Part shown: positions 1 through 6,119 of the stretch, piece by piece | Position numbering within the stretch: the first letter of the stretch is position 1 | Layout: each line of letters begins with the position of its first letter | Assembly: GCA_017411585.1 (NCBI GenBank) | Contig: JAFQPV010000027.1 | Coordinates: forward strand, 1 to 11,012 | Direction: 5' to 3' | DNA length: 11,012 bases | From: Clostridia bacterium | GTDB lineage: Bacteria > Bacillota > Clostridia > UBA1381 > UMGS1253 | Position numbers and translations under genes: made by a program | The notes under the pieces: generated by a model | Databases searched by the model: none | Seen by the model: the letters and a program-made list of their open reading frames with translations, nothing else | What the model was told of the DNA's origin: nothing

Positions 1-317
1 AGCTGTATCAGAAGACGATTTTCGGCAAGCCGCACAAGATGCAGAGCGGCGAGGTGGTTGCGGTAAAGAACATTATTGTAATGCTGATTGGCGATACCGA
101 CCTTGGGGACGGCTCGGCAAGACGCAATATCAACACCACCGGCAGCGGCAAGGGCTACTACATCACCAACGGCGTTTGCGAGGAAATCACCTGGTCGAAG
201 AGTGCGCGCGGTGCAAACACCGAGTATAAAAAGGCAGATGGCACAGCGCTTGAAATCAATCCGGGCAAGACGATTATAAATCTCATCAGTCCGGCAATCG
301 GTGCTGTGATAGAGTAG
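1..317 (+). CDS. YerB/DUF3048-type lipoprotein, C-terminal part (5' truncated)
   Basis: The reading frame is open from the window edge (first full codon at base 3) to the TAG at 315-317, so only about the last 104 residues are seen and the true start lies upstream. The visible part matches the C-terminal domain of the DUF3048 (YerB-like) family. Landmarks are the IFGKPH segment, a KNIIV strand, TGSGKGYYITNG, EEITWSKSARGANTEY and the late LEINPGKT motif. Family members are usually membrane-anchored lipoproteins of Firmicutes with no firmly established function; the lipobox would be outside this window. The stop codon lies inside a GTAGGGG hairpin repeat (314-348), so that repeat abuts and closes the frame. 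Termination is probably at the hairpins that follow (357-447). The family call is confident; the function is unknown. Confidence 0.85.
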   Translation, partial: LYQKTIFGKPHKMQSGEVVAVKNIIVMLIGDTDLGDGSARRNINTTGSGKGYYITNGVCEEITWSKSARGANTEYKKADGTALEINPGKTIINLISPAIGAVIE

Positions 318-348
318 GGGACGATGCCTTCATCGTCACGCGAATTAT
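314..348 (+). repeat. GTAGGG-family hairpin repeat, copy a
   Basis: GTAGGGG is followed by a perfect stem, GACGATG (320-326) / CATCGTC (331-337), around a CCTT loop, then CACGCGAATTATGCAT. The layout (GTAGGG, variable paired stem, CGCGAA, AT-rich tail) is shared with 4795-4830, 9479-9515 and 10979-11012. The TAG stop of the preceding gene is part of this element. No T-run follows, so it is not a terminator. Confidence 0.6.
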
Positions 349-356
349 GCATACAA

Positions 357-395
357 TAAGGGGCGGATGAGGACATCTGCCCTTATATTTTTATT
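357..395 (+). terminator. Probable rho-independent terminator of the DUF3048 gene
   Basis: The left arm TAAGGGGCGGATG (357-369) pairs with CATCTGCCCTTA (374-385) across an AGGA loop, with one bulged G and one G-U pair. The T-rich stretch TATTTTTATT follows. It lies about 40 bases after the stop codon at 317. Confidence 0.6.
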
Positions 396-400
396 GTAAA

Positions 401-446
401 AAAATACACGCCGAGGTGTTGCGCCTCGGCGTGCGTTGGTTTTTTA
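401..446. terminator. Bidirectional terminator between the DUF3048 gene and fucI
   Basis: A perfect 10-bp stem, CACGCCGAGG (407-416) / CCTCGGCGTG (424-433), has a 7-base loop. A T-rich run follows on the plus strand (439-445). On the minus strand the A-run just left of the stem (398-404) becomes a T-run. It can therefore stop transcription from both converging genes and is the natural fucI terminator. Confidence 0.8.
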
Positions 447-448
447 AA

Positions 449-2278
449 TTATTTGTAGAGCGGACCGTAGGTCTGGCAAGCTCTGTAGTCCTGACCTTCC
501 TTGTCCATACCGAATGCATTCCATGCAGCCGGACGGTAGATGTCCTCTTCCGGTACATTGTGCATGCAAACCGGAATGCGAAGCATCGAGCACATTGTAA
601 TCAGGTCTGCGCCGATGTGACCGTAGGAGATAGCACCGTGGTTTGCGCCCCAGTTCATCATTACCTCGTAAGCGGTCTTAAACGGCGAGCCTTCCTTACC
701 GTCACAGCGCGGTGCAAACCATGTGCACGGCCATGTCGGGTTGGTGCGCTCCATTAACTTGTCGTTTACATCCTTCGGCAGGTTTACTGTCCAGCCTTCT
801 GCAATCTGCAGTACCGGGCCGAGACCTTTTACGAGATTCAAGCGAATCATGGTTACAGGCATTTCAGCGTAGGTGTCAAAGTGGCTCGAGAAACCGCCGC
901 CACGGAAGTTGTCAAAGCCTGCCTCGCACCAGGTGGTAGCGTCGGTCATCTTCTTGATATCCTCGTCGGTTACTTCCCACCAACGCTTCATCACAGCGTT
1001 GCCGTTTTCGTCGGTGCATACGCCGGAAGCGTCCAGGCAAGCTGCGCCGGAGTTGAGCAGGTGGATAATACCGTCAGACTCAGCAGCCTTACCCTCTAAT
1101 TTATAACCGGTTACGCGCTCGGTTGCATCGCCGGACCAGTAGGTACGCACGTCTGCAAAAATCTGTGCGCGGTGGGTGAGAAGACGCATCATCAGCATAC
1201 CCATACCGTTGAGCACATCGTTCTCGGTTGCGAGTGTGAACGGCTCGCGCGCGCCTTCATAGTCGAAGGTGGAGCTTAAAAGTGCTTCCGGATAGTCGCA
1301 GTTCGGCCAATGGTCTGTCCACTGTCTCTGACCCTGGAAACCGCCGGCAATCGCGTTGTGACCAACCTTTTCTTCCTCAAAAGCATCCGGGAGATTTTTG
1401 TTGCCTGCCATCAAATCCTTGATGATGCAGTACATTTTAACGGTGAACTCCCACTGCTTATCCTTTTCTTCCTGTGTAAACTTAATGCGGCGCTCTTCAC
1501 CGAGGAATTCTACGCTCTCCGGATTATCGTCTCTGCCTTCCTTGCAGTGCTCTTTTGTCCAGGCAAGCGCTTTCTGATATTCTTCCTCGTTGTAGATGCC
1601 CTCTTCCATACGGCGCAGGATTTCAACCTCGTCTACGGATTCAACGCGCATACCGAAGTAGCTTTCCATCATATCCTGGTCAATAATCGAGCCTGCGATA
1701 CCCATGCACTGGGAGCCAATCTGCAAATAGGACTTACCGCGCATGGTTGCAACTGCAACAGCGGCACGGCCGAATCTGAGCAGCTTTTCCTTTACATCCT
1801 CCGGAATGTCCGTAATCTGGTCTAAATCCTGTACCTCGTGACCGTAGATGCCGAATGCCGGCAGACCCTTCTGCGCGTGACCTGCCAAAACAGCTGCAAG
1901 ATATACAGCGCCCGGACGCTCTGTGCCGTTAAAGCCCCAAACGCCCTTGATGGTTCTCGGGTCCATATCCATGGTTTCCGAGCCGTAGCACCAGCACGGT
2001 GTAACGGACAGCGTAATGTCTACGCCTTCTTTTTCAAACTTCTTTGCGCAAGCGGCTGCCTCCGGTACACGACCGATGCAGGTGTCTGCAAGCACAACCT
2101 TTACCGGCTCACCGTTGGAGTAGAACAGGTTTTCCTCAAAGAGCTTCTTTGCGGCATTTGCCATTGCCCATACCTGCGGCTCTAAGGATTCGCGCAGCAT
2201 CATCGGGCCGCGTCTGCCGTCTACAACCGGACGAATACCGATCACCGGATAATCACCGACATATCTGTTTTTTGCCAT
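449..2278 (-). CDS. fucI: L-fucose isomerase
   Basis: This cytoplasmic enzyme interconverts L-fucose and L-fuculose, the first step of the phosphorylating fucose pathway; family members also accept D-arabinose. The 609-residue product is close to the E. coli length (591) and matches it end to end. Landmarks are IGIRPVVDGRR near residue 13, TPCWCYGSET (93-102), GVWGFNGTERPGAVYLAA (112-129) and the C-terminal EGQDYRACQTYGPLYK. The Mn2+ ligands known in E. coli FucI (Glu337, Asp361, His528) correspond to Glu352 in ATEND, Asp376 in ADVRTYW and His547 in WGANHG, so the active site looks intact. The ATG at 2278 has a good CGGAGG site (complement of 2288-2293) 9 bases upstream. No fuculokinase, fuculose-phosphate aldolase, mutarotase or fucose transporter is in the window. 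The gene is divergent from an AraC-type regulator that probably controls it, and it ends at the shared terminator at 407-433. Confidence 0.97.
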   Translation of the reverse strand: MAKNRYVGDYPVIGIRPVVDGRRGPMMLRESLEPQVWAMANAAKKLFEENLFYSNGEPVKVVLADTCIGRVPEAAACAKKFEKEGVDITLSVTPCWCYGSETMDMDPRTIKGVWGFNGTERPGAVYLAAVLAGHAQKGLPAFGIYGHEVQDLDQITDIPEDVKEKLLRFGRAAVAVATMRGKSYLQIGSQCMGIAGSIIDQDMMESYFGMRVESVDEVEILRRMEEGIYNEEEYQKALAWTKEHCKEGRDDNPESVEFLGEERRIKFTQEEKDKQWEFTVKMYCIIKDLMAGNKNLPDAFEEEKVGHNAIAGGFQGQRQWTDHWPNCDYPEALLSSTFDYEGAREPFTLATENDVLNGMGMLMMRLLTHRAQIFADVRTYWSGDATERVTGYKLEGKAAESDGIIHLLNSGAACLDASGVCTDENGNAVMKRWWEVTDEDIKKMTDATTWCEAGFDNFRGGGFSSHFDTYAEMPVTMIRLNLVKGLGPVLQIAEGWTVNLPKDVNDKLMERTNPTWPCTWFAPRCDGKEGSPFKTAYEVMMNWGANHGAISYGHIGADLITMCSMLRIPVCMHNVPEEDIYRPAAWNAFGMDKEGQDYRACQTYGPLYK

Positions 2279-2403
2279 AGTTTTATACCTCCGTAAAAAT
2301 TATTTTAAAATACTACCTATACTATAATCATATACTTGAAAAAGAGATAATACTTGTGTTATAATGGAAAAAAGTATAAGAATATTCAGTTTTTGGTGAT
2401 TAT
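2279..2403. promoter_or_regulatory. Divergent fucI / araC-type control region
   Basis: For the plus-strand regulator a strong promoter is visible: TTGAAA (2336-2341), an 18-base spacer and TATAAT (2360-2365) preceded by TG one base away (extended -10). Its ribosome site is a modest GGTGAT (2395-2400) before the ATG at 2404. For fucI on the minus strand there is a TATAGT -10 candidate (complement of about 2321-2326) but no convincing -35, as expected for a promoter that needs an activator. The heptamer ATACTTG occurs twice in direct orientation (2332-2338 and 2350-2356) and could be a pair of operator half-sites. This last point is inference. Confidence 0.6.
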
Positions 2404-3252
2404 ATGATTTATAATGAACTCAAGCAGCGCGGTACGGCGGATTTTCCGATAGAGCTCTATCAGATTGACCGTGACCATACGCGTTATGAAATGGCGGCAC
2501 ACTGGCATGGCGAATTGGAGATTATTCGCGTGCTGCGCGGTGTGTTGCATGTAAAATTAAATAACAATGCCTACACTGTGCGCGCAAATGAAATCGTGTT
2601 TGTCAATCCTGAAACCGTGCATCAGGCAACGCCGGAGGATTGCGACTACGAATGTATTGTGTTTCACCCGGATTGCCTGCCTGCACCGGTGCAGGGCGCA
2701 AACTATTTTATTGAGTGCTTAAAAAACCACGAGTATGCCTTGATTGAGCACATTAAGCAGCCGTTGCCTGTGCTTGCAGAGGCGGTGGAGGCACTGTTTG
2801 GTGCATTGGCACAGCCGTCCTCGGGCTATAAATTCAAGGTCATCGGTGCGCTGTATCAGCTGTTCGGCGTTTTGGTGGACGCGCATATGTACCGGCAGAC
2901 GGGCGGCGCGGAAATTGCCGCAGACAAGGATGTGCCGAAGCTGCGCGCGGTGCTTGCATTTATTCGCGGTCATTACGACAGCGCCATTACGCTTGGGGAT
3001 ATGGCAGCGGCGGCGGGGATGTCGTCTAAATATTTTTGCTACTTCTTTAAGGGAATGACCGGGAAAACGCCGGTCGAGTATTTAACGCTTTACCGCATAG
3101 AAAAAGCATCGGGCAAGCTACTTCGCTCGGATTTGAGCGTGACCGCGATTGCCTATGCCTGCGGTTTTAACGATTTGAGCTATTTTATTAAGACGTTTAA
3201 GCAGATTAAGGGGATTACCCCGGCGCAGTACAGAAAGGCATCACAGAGATAG
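2404..3252 (+). CDS. AraC-family transcriptional regulator (cupin sensor plus double HTH)
   Basis: The 282-residue protein has the classic two-part AraC layout. An N-terminal cupin-like ligand domain (about residues 18-90) contains HWHGELEI, a run of short strands and VNPETVHQATP. A C-terminal DNA-binding domain (about 184-278) has two helix-turn-helix units: ITLGDMAAAAGMSSKYFCYFFK (195-216) and LSVTAIAYACGFNDLSYFIKTFK (244-266), the latter ending in the family motif TPAQYRK. Such proteins bind a sugar or related effector and activate adjacent catabolic genes. Divergent placement 125 bases from fucI makes it the likely local fucose-responsive regulator. The effector is inferred from context only. 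The gene has its own extended -10 promoter and ends at the terminator at 3255-3290. Confidence 0.92.
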   Translation: MIYNELKQRGTADFPIELYQIDRDHTRYEMAAHWHGELEIIRVLRGVLHVKLNNNAYTVRANEIVFVNPETVHQATPEDCDYECIVFHPDCLPAPVQGANYFIECLKNHEYALIEHIKQPLPVLAEAVEALFGALAQPSSGYKFKVIGALYQLFGVLVDAHMYRQTGGAEIAADKDVPKLRAVLAFIRGHYDSAITLGDMAAAAGMSSKYFCYFFKGMTGKTPVEYLTLYRIEKASGKLLRSDLSVTAIAYACGFNDLSYFIKTFKQIKGITPAQYRKASQR

Positions 3253-3290
3253 AAAAAAGCCGTAGCGAATATTTGAATGCTACGGCTTTT
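3253..3290. terminator. Bidirectional terminator between the araC-type gene and the SLH gene
   Basis: The stem AAAAGCCGTAGC (3255-3266) / GCTACGGCTTTT (3279-3290) is perfect over 12 bp with a 12-base loop. The plus strand continues ATTATTA. The minus strand continues with a run of six T. It serves the plus-strand regulator and the convergent SLH gene. Confidence 0.88.
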
Positions 3291-3328
3291 ATTATTATGA
3301 TTTTTAAATGCGGAGATGCTGAGCGTTT

Positions 3329-3380
3329 CCTACACCTCATCAGTCACCTTACGGTGACAGCTTCCCCTCAAGGGGAAGCC
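3329..3380 (-). repeat. Twin-hairpin intergenic repeat (CTTCCCC / GTCACC type)
   Basis: There are two adjacent perfect hairpins: GTCACC (3343-3348) / GGTGAC (3353-3358) with loop TTAC, and CTTCCCC (3361-3367) / GGGGAAG (3372-3378) with loop TCAA. On the minus strand it reads as a GGCTTCCCC... hairpin, then a GTCACC hairpin, then TGATGAGGTG. From memory this is a repeat type scattered widely in Clostridia genomes; only one copy is in this window. It touches the stop codon of the SLH gene (3382). No T-run follows on either strand, so it is not a terminator itself. Confidence 0.6.
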
Positions 3381-3381
3381 T

Positions 3382-4401
3382 TTAAAACTTGGTGTTTAAA
3401 ATGGTTTTCAGGGGGTTGCCGTCTTTGCCGTCCATAATGGTATAAGCTGCATTGCTGCCGTATTGCGTGCGCTCCATTAACGGCTTTGTGAGTGCGTTAT
3501 GCAGCAAAAGCGCAATGTCTGCCTTGGTTGCGGCGCGATTGGTGTCCGTAATTGTGATGCCGCTTGTTAATGCAAGGTCTGCGGCTGTAGTCAGGTAGCC
3601 GTACGGATAGCCGCCGATGTCCATTGCCATTGGGGCATAGCCAAGTGTGTGAACAGTGATTTTTAAAAGTTCATTATAGGTAACAGCTTCCTCCGACTTA
3701 AAAGTGCCGTCTCCGTGACCGCAAAAAATGCCTAACTTTGTTGCGGTGCAGATGTCAGCGTAGTGCGGATGTGCTGTATCTACATCTGTATATGGACTTT
3801 GAGCATCCGGCATGGTAGGCGTATTTAGAAAAGCAACGATAATTTTTGCCATTTCGCCGCGCGTTACGGTTGCTTCGGGATGAAACGATGTGCCAACATC
3901 GCCGTCAAAGATGCCGAGCACCTGCAGCTGTCTTGTTGCCTCGTAGAGTGCTGCGTTTTCTGCGGGAATATCGGAATAGCCGCTTTCGTTTGCTGCACAG
4001 ATTAATGTGCCGCTTACGGAAGTCTCATTGGGATTGGTCAATTCAATGCTGTAGTGCTGTTCGGTTTCAAAATGTGTATAGTTTAAATACCATTCCGAAG
4101 TATAGCTGTTGAGCACCGATATTTTGGTCGAATACAAAACTTCGTCCGTGTCGGCTTTTTTGATGGTAAGCGTTATATCGTGTGCCTCTGCATCAGTGGT
4201 GTATTTCAGCTTTACGCCTGTCATCAGGGCAGGGGAAAATACAAAATCGGATGTAGCGGTTTCGCCGGCGTTTATGCTGTAGAGCCATGTTTTGCTTTCG
4301 GCGGGCAGGGAAACGACTTCTTTTTCCTGCGCAAAGCAAAGACCGGCTGTAAGCTGCAGCAACAGAGCGGCAGTCAGTAGGATTGTTAAAAACTTTTTCA
4401 T
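3382..4401 (-). CDS. Secreted S-layer-homology (SLH) domain protein
   Basis: The start is placed at 4401 because AAGGAGGT (complement of 4408-4415) lies 6 bases upstream and the product then begins with a clean signal peptide. That peptide is MKK, a hydrophobic stretch (residues 4-20) and a likely cut after LCFA (24). A longer frame from 4467 has no such site. The 339-residue protein has a beta-rich N-terminal region (about 30-140, alternating short hydrophobic strands, unrecognised). Three SLH-like units follow. The first is about 152-194 (LGIFDGDVGTSFHPEATVTRGE). The second is about 213-255 (LGIFCGHGDGTFKSEEAVTYNE). The third is about 270-305 and more diverged. SLH units normally attach exported proteins non-covalently to secondary cell-wall polymer, so this is probably a cell-surface protein of unknown role. 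It has its own sigma-A promoter (4458-4486) and ends at the terminator at 3253-3290. Confidence 0.85.
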   Translation of the reverse strand: MKKFLTILLTAALLLQLTAGLCFAQEKEVVSLPAESKTWLYSINAGETATSDFVFSPALMTGVKLKYTTDAEAHDITLTIKKADTDEVLYSTKISVLNSYTSEWYLNYTHFETEQHYSIELTNPNETSVSGTLICAANESGYSDIPAENAALYEATRQLQVLGIFDGDVGTSFHPEATVTRGEMAKIIVAFLNTPTMPDAQSPYTDVDTAHPHYADICTATKLGIFCGHGDGTFKSEEAVTYNELLKITVHTLGYAPMAMDIGGYPYGYLTTAADLALTSGITITDTNRAATKADIALLLHNALTKPLMERTQYGSNAAYTIMDGKDGNPLKTILNTKF

Positions 4402-4457
4402 TGGTGTACCTCCTTGTGATGTGAAAAATTTATGCGTTTTATCTGTAACGCATATAA

Positions 4458-4486
4458 AGTTTAACATATTTTCCCCAATTTGTCAA
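4458..4486 (-). promoter_or_regulatory. Sigma-A promoter of the SLH gene
   Basis: On the minus strand TTGACA (4486-4481) and TAAACT (4463-4458) are separated by 17 bases, upstream of the start at 4401. The -35 lies 6 bases from the inverted repeat at 4493-4518. Confidence 0.65.
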
Positions 4487-4492
4487 TCGCAA

Positions 4493-4518
4493 TTTGCACG
4501 CGATAATATACGTGCAAA
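4493..4518. promoter_or_regulatory. Inverted-repeat operator candidate between the SLH and RHH genes
   Basis: TTTGCACG (4493-4500) and CGTGCAAA (4511-4518) are perfect 8-bp inverted arms around 10 AT-rich bases, a layout typical of a dimeric repressor site. It sits just upstream of the SLH promoter -35 and about 60 bases before the small RHH-like gene. The adjacent RHH-like protein is the obvious candidate binder; that is inference. Confidence 0.5.
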
Positions 4519-4550
4519 ACTGATGTATGTATATTTATGCTTTTTGCATT

Positions 4551-4556
4551 TATAAT
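4551..4556 (+). promoter_or_regulatory. Likely -10 box of the small RHH gene
   Basis: A consensus TATAAT lies 21 bases before the ATG at 4578, with only a weak -35 match (TGTATA, 4528-4533) 17 bases upstream. The untranslated leader would be very short, just covering the GAGGAAGTGAT ribosome site (4564-4574). Confidence 0.5.
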
Positions 4557-4577
4557 AGTGGGTGAGGAAGTGATACT

Positions 4578-4760
4578 ATGTTTAAAGTGCGTCATACCGA
4601 GGAAACCGCAAATCGCACCTTCAGATTTCCAAAGCCTTTGCTTGAGAAAATGTCCGTTGTTGCGCAAAAAGAAAACGTTTCCTTAAACAGCTTTGTCGTA
4701 CAATGTTGTGAGTACGCTCTGAGTAACTTTAAGCAATCTGAGAATAAGACAGAAAAATAA
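4578..4760 (+). CDS. Small ribbon-helix-helix-like (Arc/CopG-type) DNA-binding protein
   Basis: This 60-residue protein has the size and pattern of a ribbon-helix-helix repressor. A short strand with alternating residues (RTFRF, 13-17) is followed by a first helix (PLLEKMSVVAQKEN, 20-33), a turn at NVS, and a second helix (LNSFVVQCCEYALSNF, 36-51). Related sequences occur as stand-alone regulators, as Arc-like phage repressors and as antitoxins. No toxin gene is adjacent, so a simple autoregulator is the better reading. The ATG at 4578 is preceded by GAGG (4564-4567) and the gene ends at a strong terminator. A perfect inverted repeat lies about 60 bases upstream. Fold prediction is from sequence pattern only. 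Confidence 0.7.
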   Translation: MFKVRHTEETANRTFRFPKPLLEKMSVVAQKENVSLNSFVVQCCEYALSNFKQSENKTEK

Positions 4761-4764
4761 AAAC

Positions 4765-4793
4765 AAAAGGACTTGCACGCGCAAGTCCTTTTT
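4765..4793 (+). terminator. Rho-independent terminator of the small RHH gene
   Basis: AAAAGGACTTGC (4765-4776) / GCAAGTCCTTTT (4781-4792) is a perfect 12-bp stem with loop ACGC, followed by a T. Its tip contains TTGCACG (4773-4779), the same half-site as the inverted repeat at 4493-4518. The A-rich left flank also allows function on the minus strand. Confidence 0.88.
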
Positions 4794-4794
4794 G

Positions 4795-4830
4795 TATGCA
4801 TTTGCGGCAATGGTGCATCATTGCCCTACG
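4795..4830 (-). repeat. GTAGGG-family hairpin repeat, copy b
   Basis: Read on the minus strand: CGTAGGG, then the perfect stem GGCAATG / CATTGCC around ATGCAC, then GCAAATGCAT. Plus-strand arms are GGCAATG (4806-4812) and CATTGCC (4819-4825). The ends match copies at 314-348 and 9479-9515; the stem sequence is different but paired. Confidence 0.55.
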
Positions 4831-4888
4831 GTGTGAATTTGGTTTGTGCGTGAGGTCTTGCCGGCGAGCGGCTATATTTCGACAAATC

Positions 4889-4917
4889 TTGACAAGCCCT
4901 TTTTTCTTCTATATACT
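4889..4917 (+). promoter_or_regulatory. Sigma-A promoter of the serine hydrolase gene
   Basis: TTGACA (4889-4894) and TATACT (4912-4917) are separated by exactly 17 bases. The gene start at 4950 follows a GGGGGAGAG ribosome site (4935-4943). Confidence 0.85.
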
Positions 4918-4949
4918 GTATTCTGGGAGATTTTGGGGGAGAGATACAG

Positions 4950-5993
4950 ATGAAAAAAGGGTTTAAAATCGTCATTGTTGTTTTGTGTGTACTGCTGATT
5001 GCGGCGATTGCAGCGACACTGTTTTTTGTGAAGCTTGCGCAGGAAAGACAAGCTGTAGTGGAGGCGAAAAAAGCGGAAATCGTGGCACTGTGTATGCCGG
5101 CGTTTTCGGTGGCGTATTCCAATGCAGATGCTTATGCGCCGGCGGCGACAAATGTCAAAACAGCGCAGACGATTCTTGAAGCGTATGAAATTGAAACGGA
5201 AACGACAAAAATTCTTGTGCGCGATGCGCGTGCACATTTAGAGGCGCTCACGGAAAATCCGCTTTTGAACTACGATGAGGCTGCACTTGCGGCAGTGGTT
5301 TCGGATGTACTCGCCGGTCAAAACGGAAACTGGTCGTATTGCATCAAAATTCCGGGTACGGCGTTTTACGTGGAGCAAAACAACCGCCCGATGCAGGCGG
5401 CAAGCACGATTAAGCTGTTTAATATGGTTACGCTGTTTGACGAAATCGAAAAGGGCAACCTGACGATGGACGGCGCGACAGAGGCGCGCATGGAGGCGAT
5501 GATTACCGTCAGCTCCAACCCGGATTCGAATGAAATTGTGCGCACGATTGGCAAAGGCAATTTTGCGGCGGGCGCCAAAAAGGTGACAGAGTATGCACAC
5601 GCGCTCGGCTGTGCGGATACGCAGGAGGAGCATATGCTCTACGATGAAAAGGTGCTCACGCCGGGTGAAAACTTAACCTCGGTGCGCGACTGCGCCGATG
5701 TGCTTGAAAAGCTGTACCTGGGCAAATGTGTTTCCAAAGCGGCGGATGCGCAGATGCTGGAAATTCTGAAAAAGCAGACACGTCGCTTCAAAATTCCGAT
5801 GGGGCTGCCAAAAGGGACGGTTGTGGCAAACAAAACCGGCGAAAACAGCAAGGTGGAGTTGGATGTTGGCATTATATATGCGCCAAAGTGCGATTATATC
5901 CTCTGCATCGGCGTAACGGAATTCGGCAATACTGCTGTACGAAAGACGATTTCAGAGGTGTCTGAAGCGGTGTATGCATTTTTTAATGCATAA
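4950..5993 (+). CDS. Membrane-anchored class A beta-lactamase-fold serine hydrolase
   Basis: The 347-residue protein starts with one N-terminal membrane segment (about 6-27, after MKKGFK), so the enzyme domain should sit outside the cell. A spacer region (about 30-105) leads to a serine hydrolase domain. The SxxK nucleophile motif is S152-T-I-K155, the second motif appears as S188-S-N190 where class A enzymes have SDN, and K295-T-G297 is the KTG triad. The segment NLTSVRDCADVLEKLY (241-256) is typical of this fold. I see no clear ExxxN omega-loop pair, which true class A beta-lactamases use for deacylation. A peptidoglycan-directed or other cell-wall role is therefore as likely as antibiotic hydrolysis. 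The gene has its own promoter and no partner on the same transcript. Fold confidence is high; the substrate is unknown. Confidence 0.85.
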   Translation: MKKGFKIVIVVLCVLLIAAIAATLFFVKLAQERQAVVEAKKAEIVALCMPAFSVAYSNADAYAPAATNVKTAQTILEAYEIETETTKILVRDARAHLEALTENPLLNYDEAALAAVVSDVLAGQNGNWSYCIKIPGTAFYVEQNNRPMQAASTIKLFNMVTLFDEIEKGNLTMDGATEARMEAMITVSSNPDSNEIVRTIGKGNFAAGAKKVTEYAHALGCADTQEEHMLYDEKVLTPGENLTSVRDCADVLEKLYLGKCVSKAADAQMLEILKKQTRRFKIPMGLPKGTVVANKTGENSKVELDVGIIYAPKCDYILCIGVTEFGNTAVRKTISEVSEAVYAFFNA

Positions 5994-5999
5994 TTTTCT
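5973..5999 (+). terminator. Weak hairpin overlapping the hydrolase stop codon
   Basis: TATGCATT (5973-5980) / AATGCATA (5985-5992) is a perfect 8-bp AT-rich stem with loop TTTT, followed by ATTTTCT. It covers the last codons and the TAA. It may act as a weak terminator; no other candidate lies before the next promoter. Confidence 0.4.
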
Positions 6000-6017
6000 A
6001 AAATAGTAAAATTTATA

Positions 6018-6046
6018 TTGAGCTTTTTAGGAAGCTATGCTATAAT
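6018..6046 (+). promoter_or_regulatory. Sigma-A promoter of the Na+ decarboxylase / Na-Pi operon
   Basis: TTGAGC (6018-6023), a 17-base spacer and consensus TATAAT (6041-6046), with an extended -10 TG at 6038-6039. The roughly 70-base leader can fold as GCAGTTTTTC (6053-6062) against GGGAAAGCTGC (6075-6085), with G-U pairs. I see no known riboswitch in it. Confidence 0.8.
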
Positions 6047-6119
6047 TATAATGCAGTTTTTCGGGATGTTTTAAGGGAAAGCTGCAAAACCTACAGAACA
6101 GAAAGGAACATCAGGGAGA

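Noticed and set aside
1310..1825. 171-residue plus-strand open frame inside fucI
   Set aside because: It is antisense to a clear, full-length fucI with intact active-site residues, and has no recognisable domain.
4402..4467. N-terminal extension of the SLH protein by 22 residues
   Set aside because: The internal start at 4401 has a strong ribosome site and begins a clean signal peptide. The extension would bury that peptide and overlaps the promoter -10.
4578..4760. Antitoxin of a toxin-antitoxin pair
   Set aside because: A terminator follows directly and no small toxin-like frame lies on either side in the same direction.
6047..6119. Riboswitch in the leader of the Na+ decarboxylase operon
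   Set aside because: The leader is about 70 bases with one imperfect stem. I see no motif of a known metabolite or sodium riboswitch.
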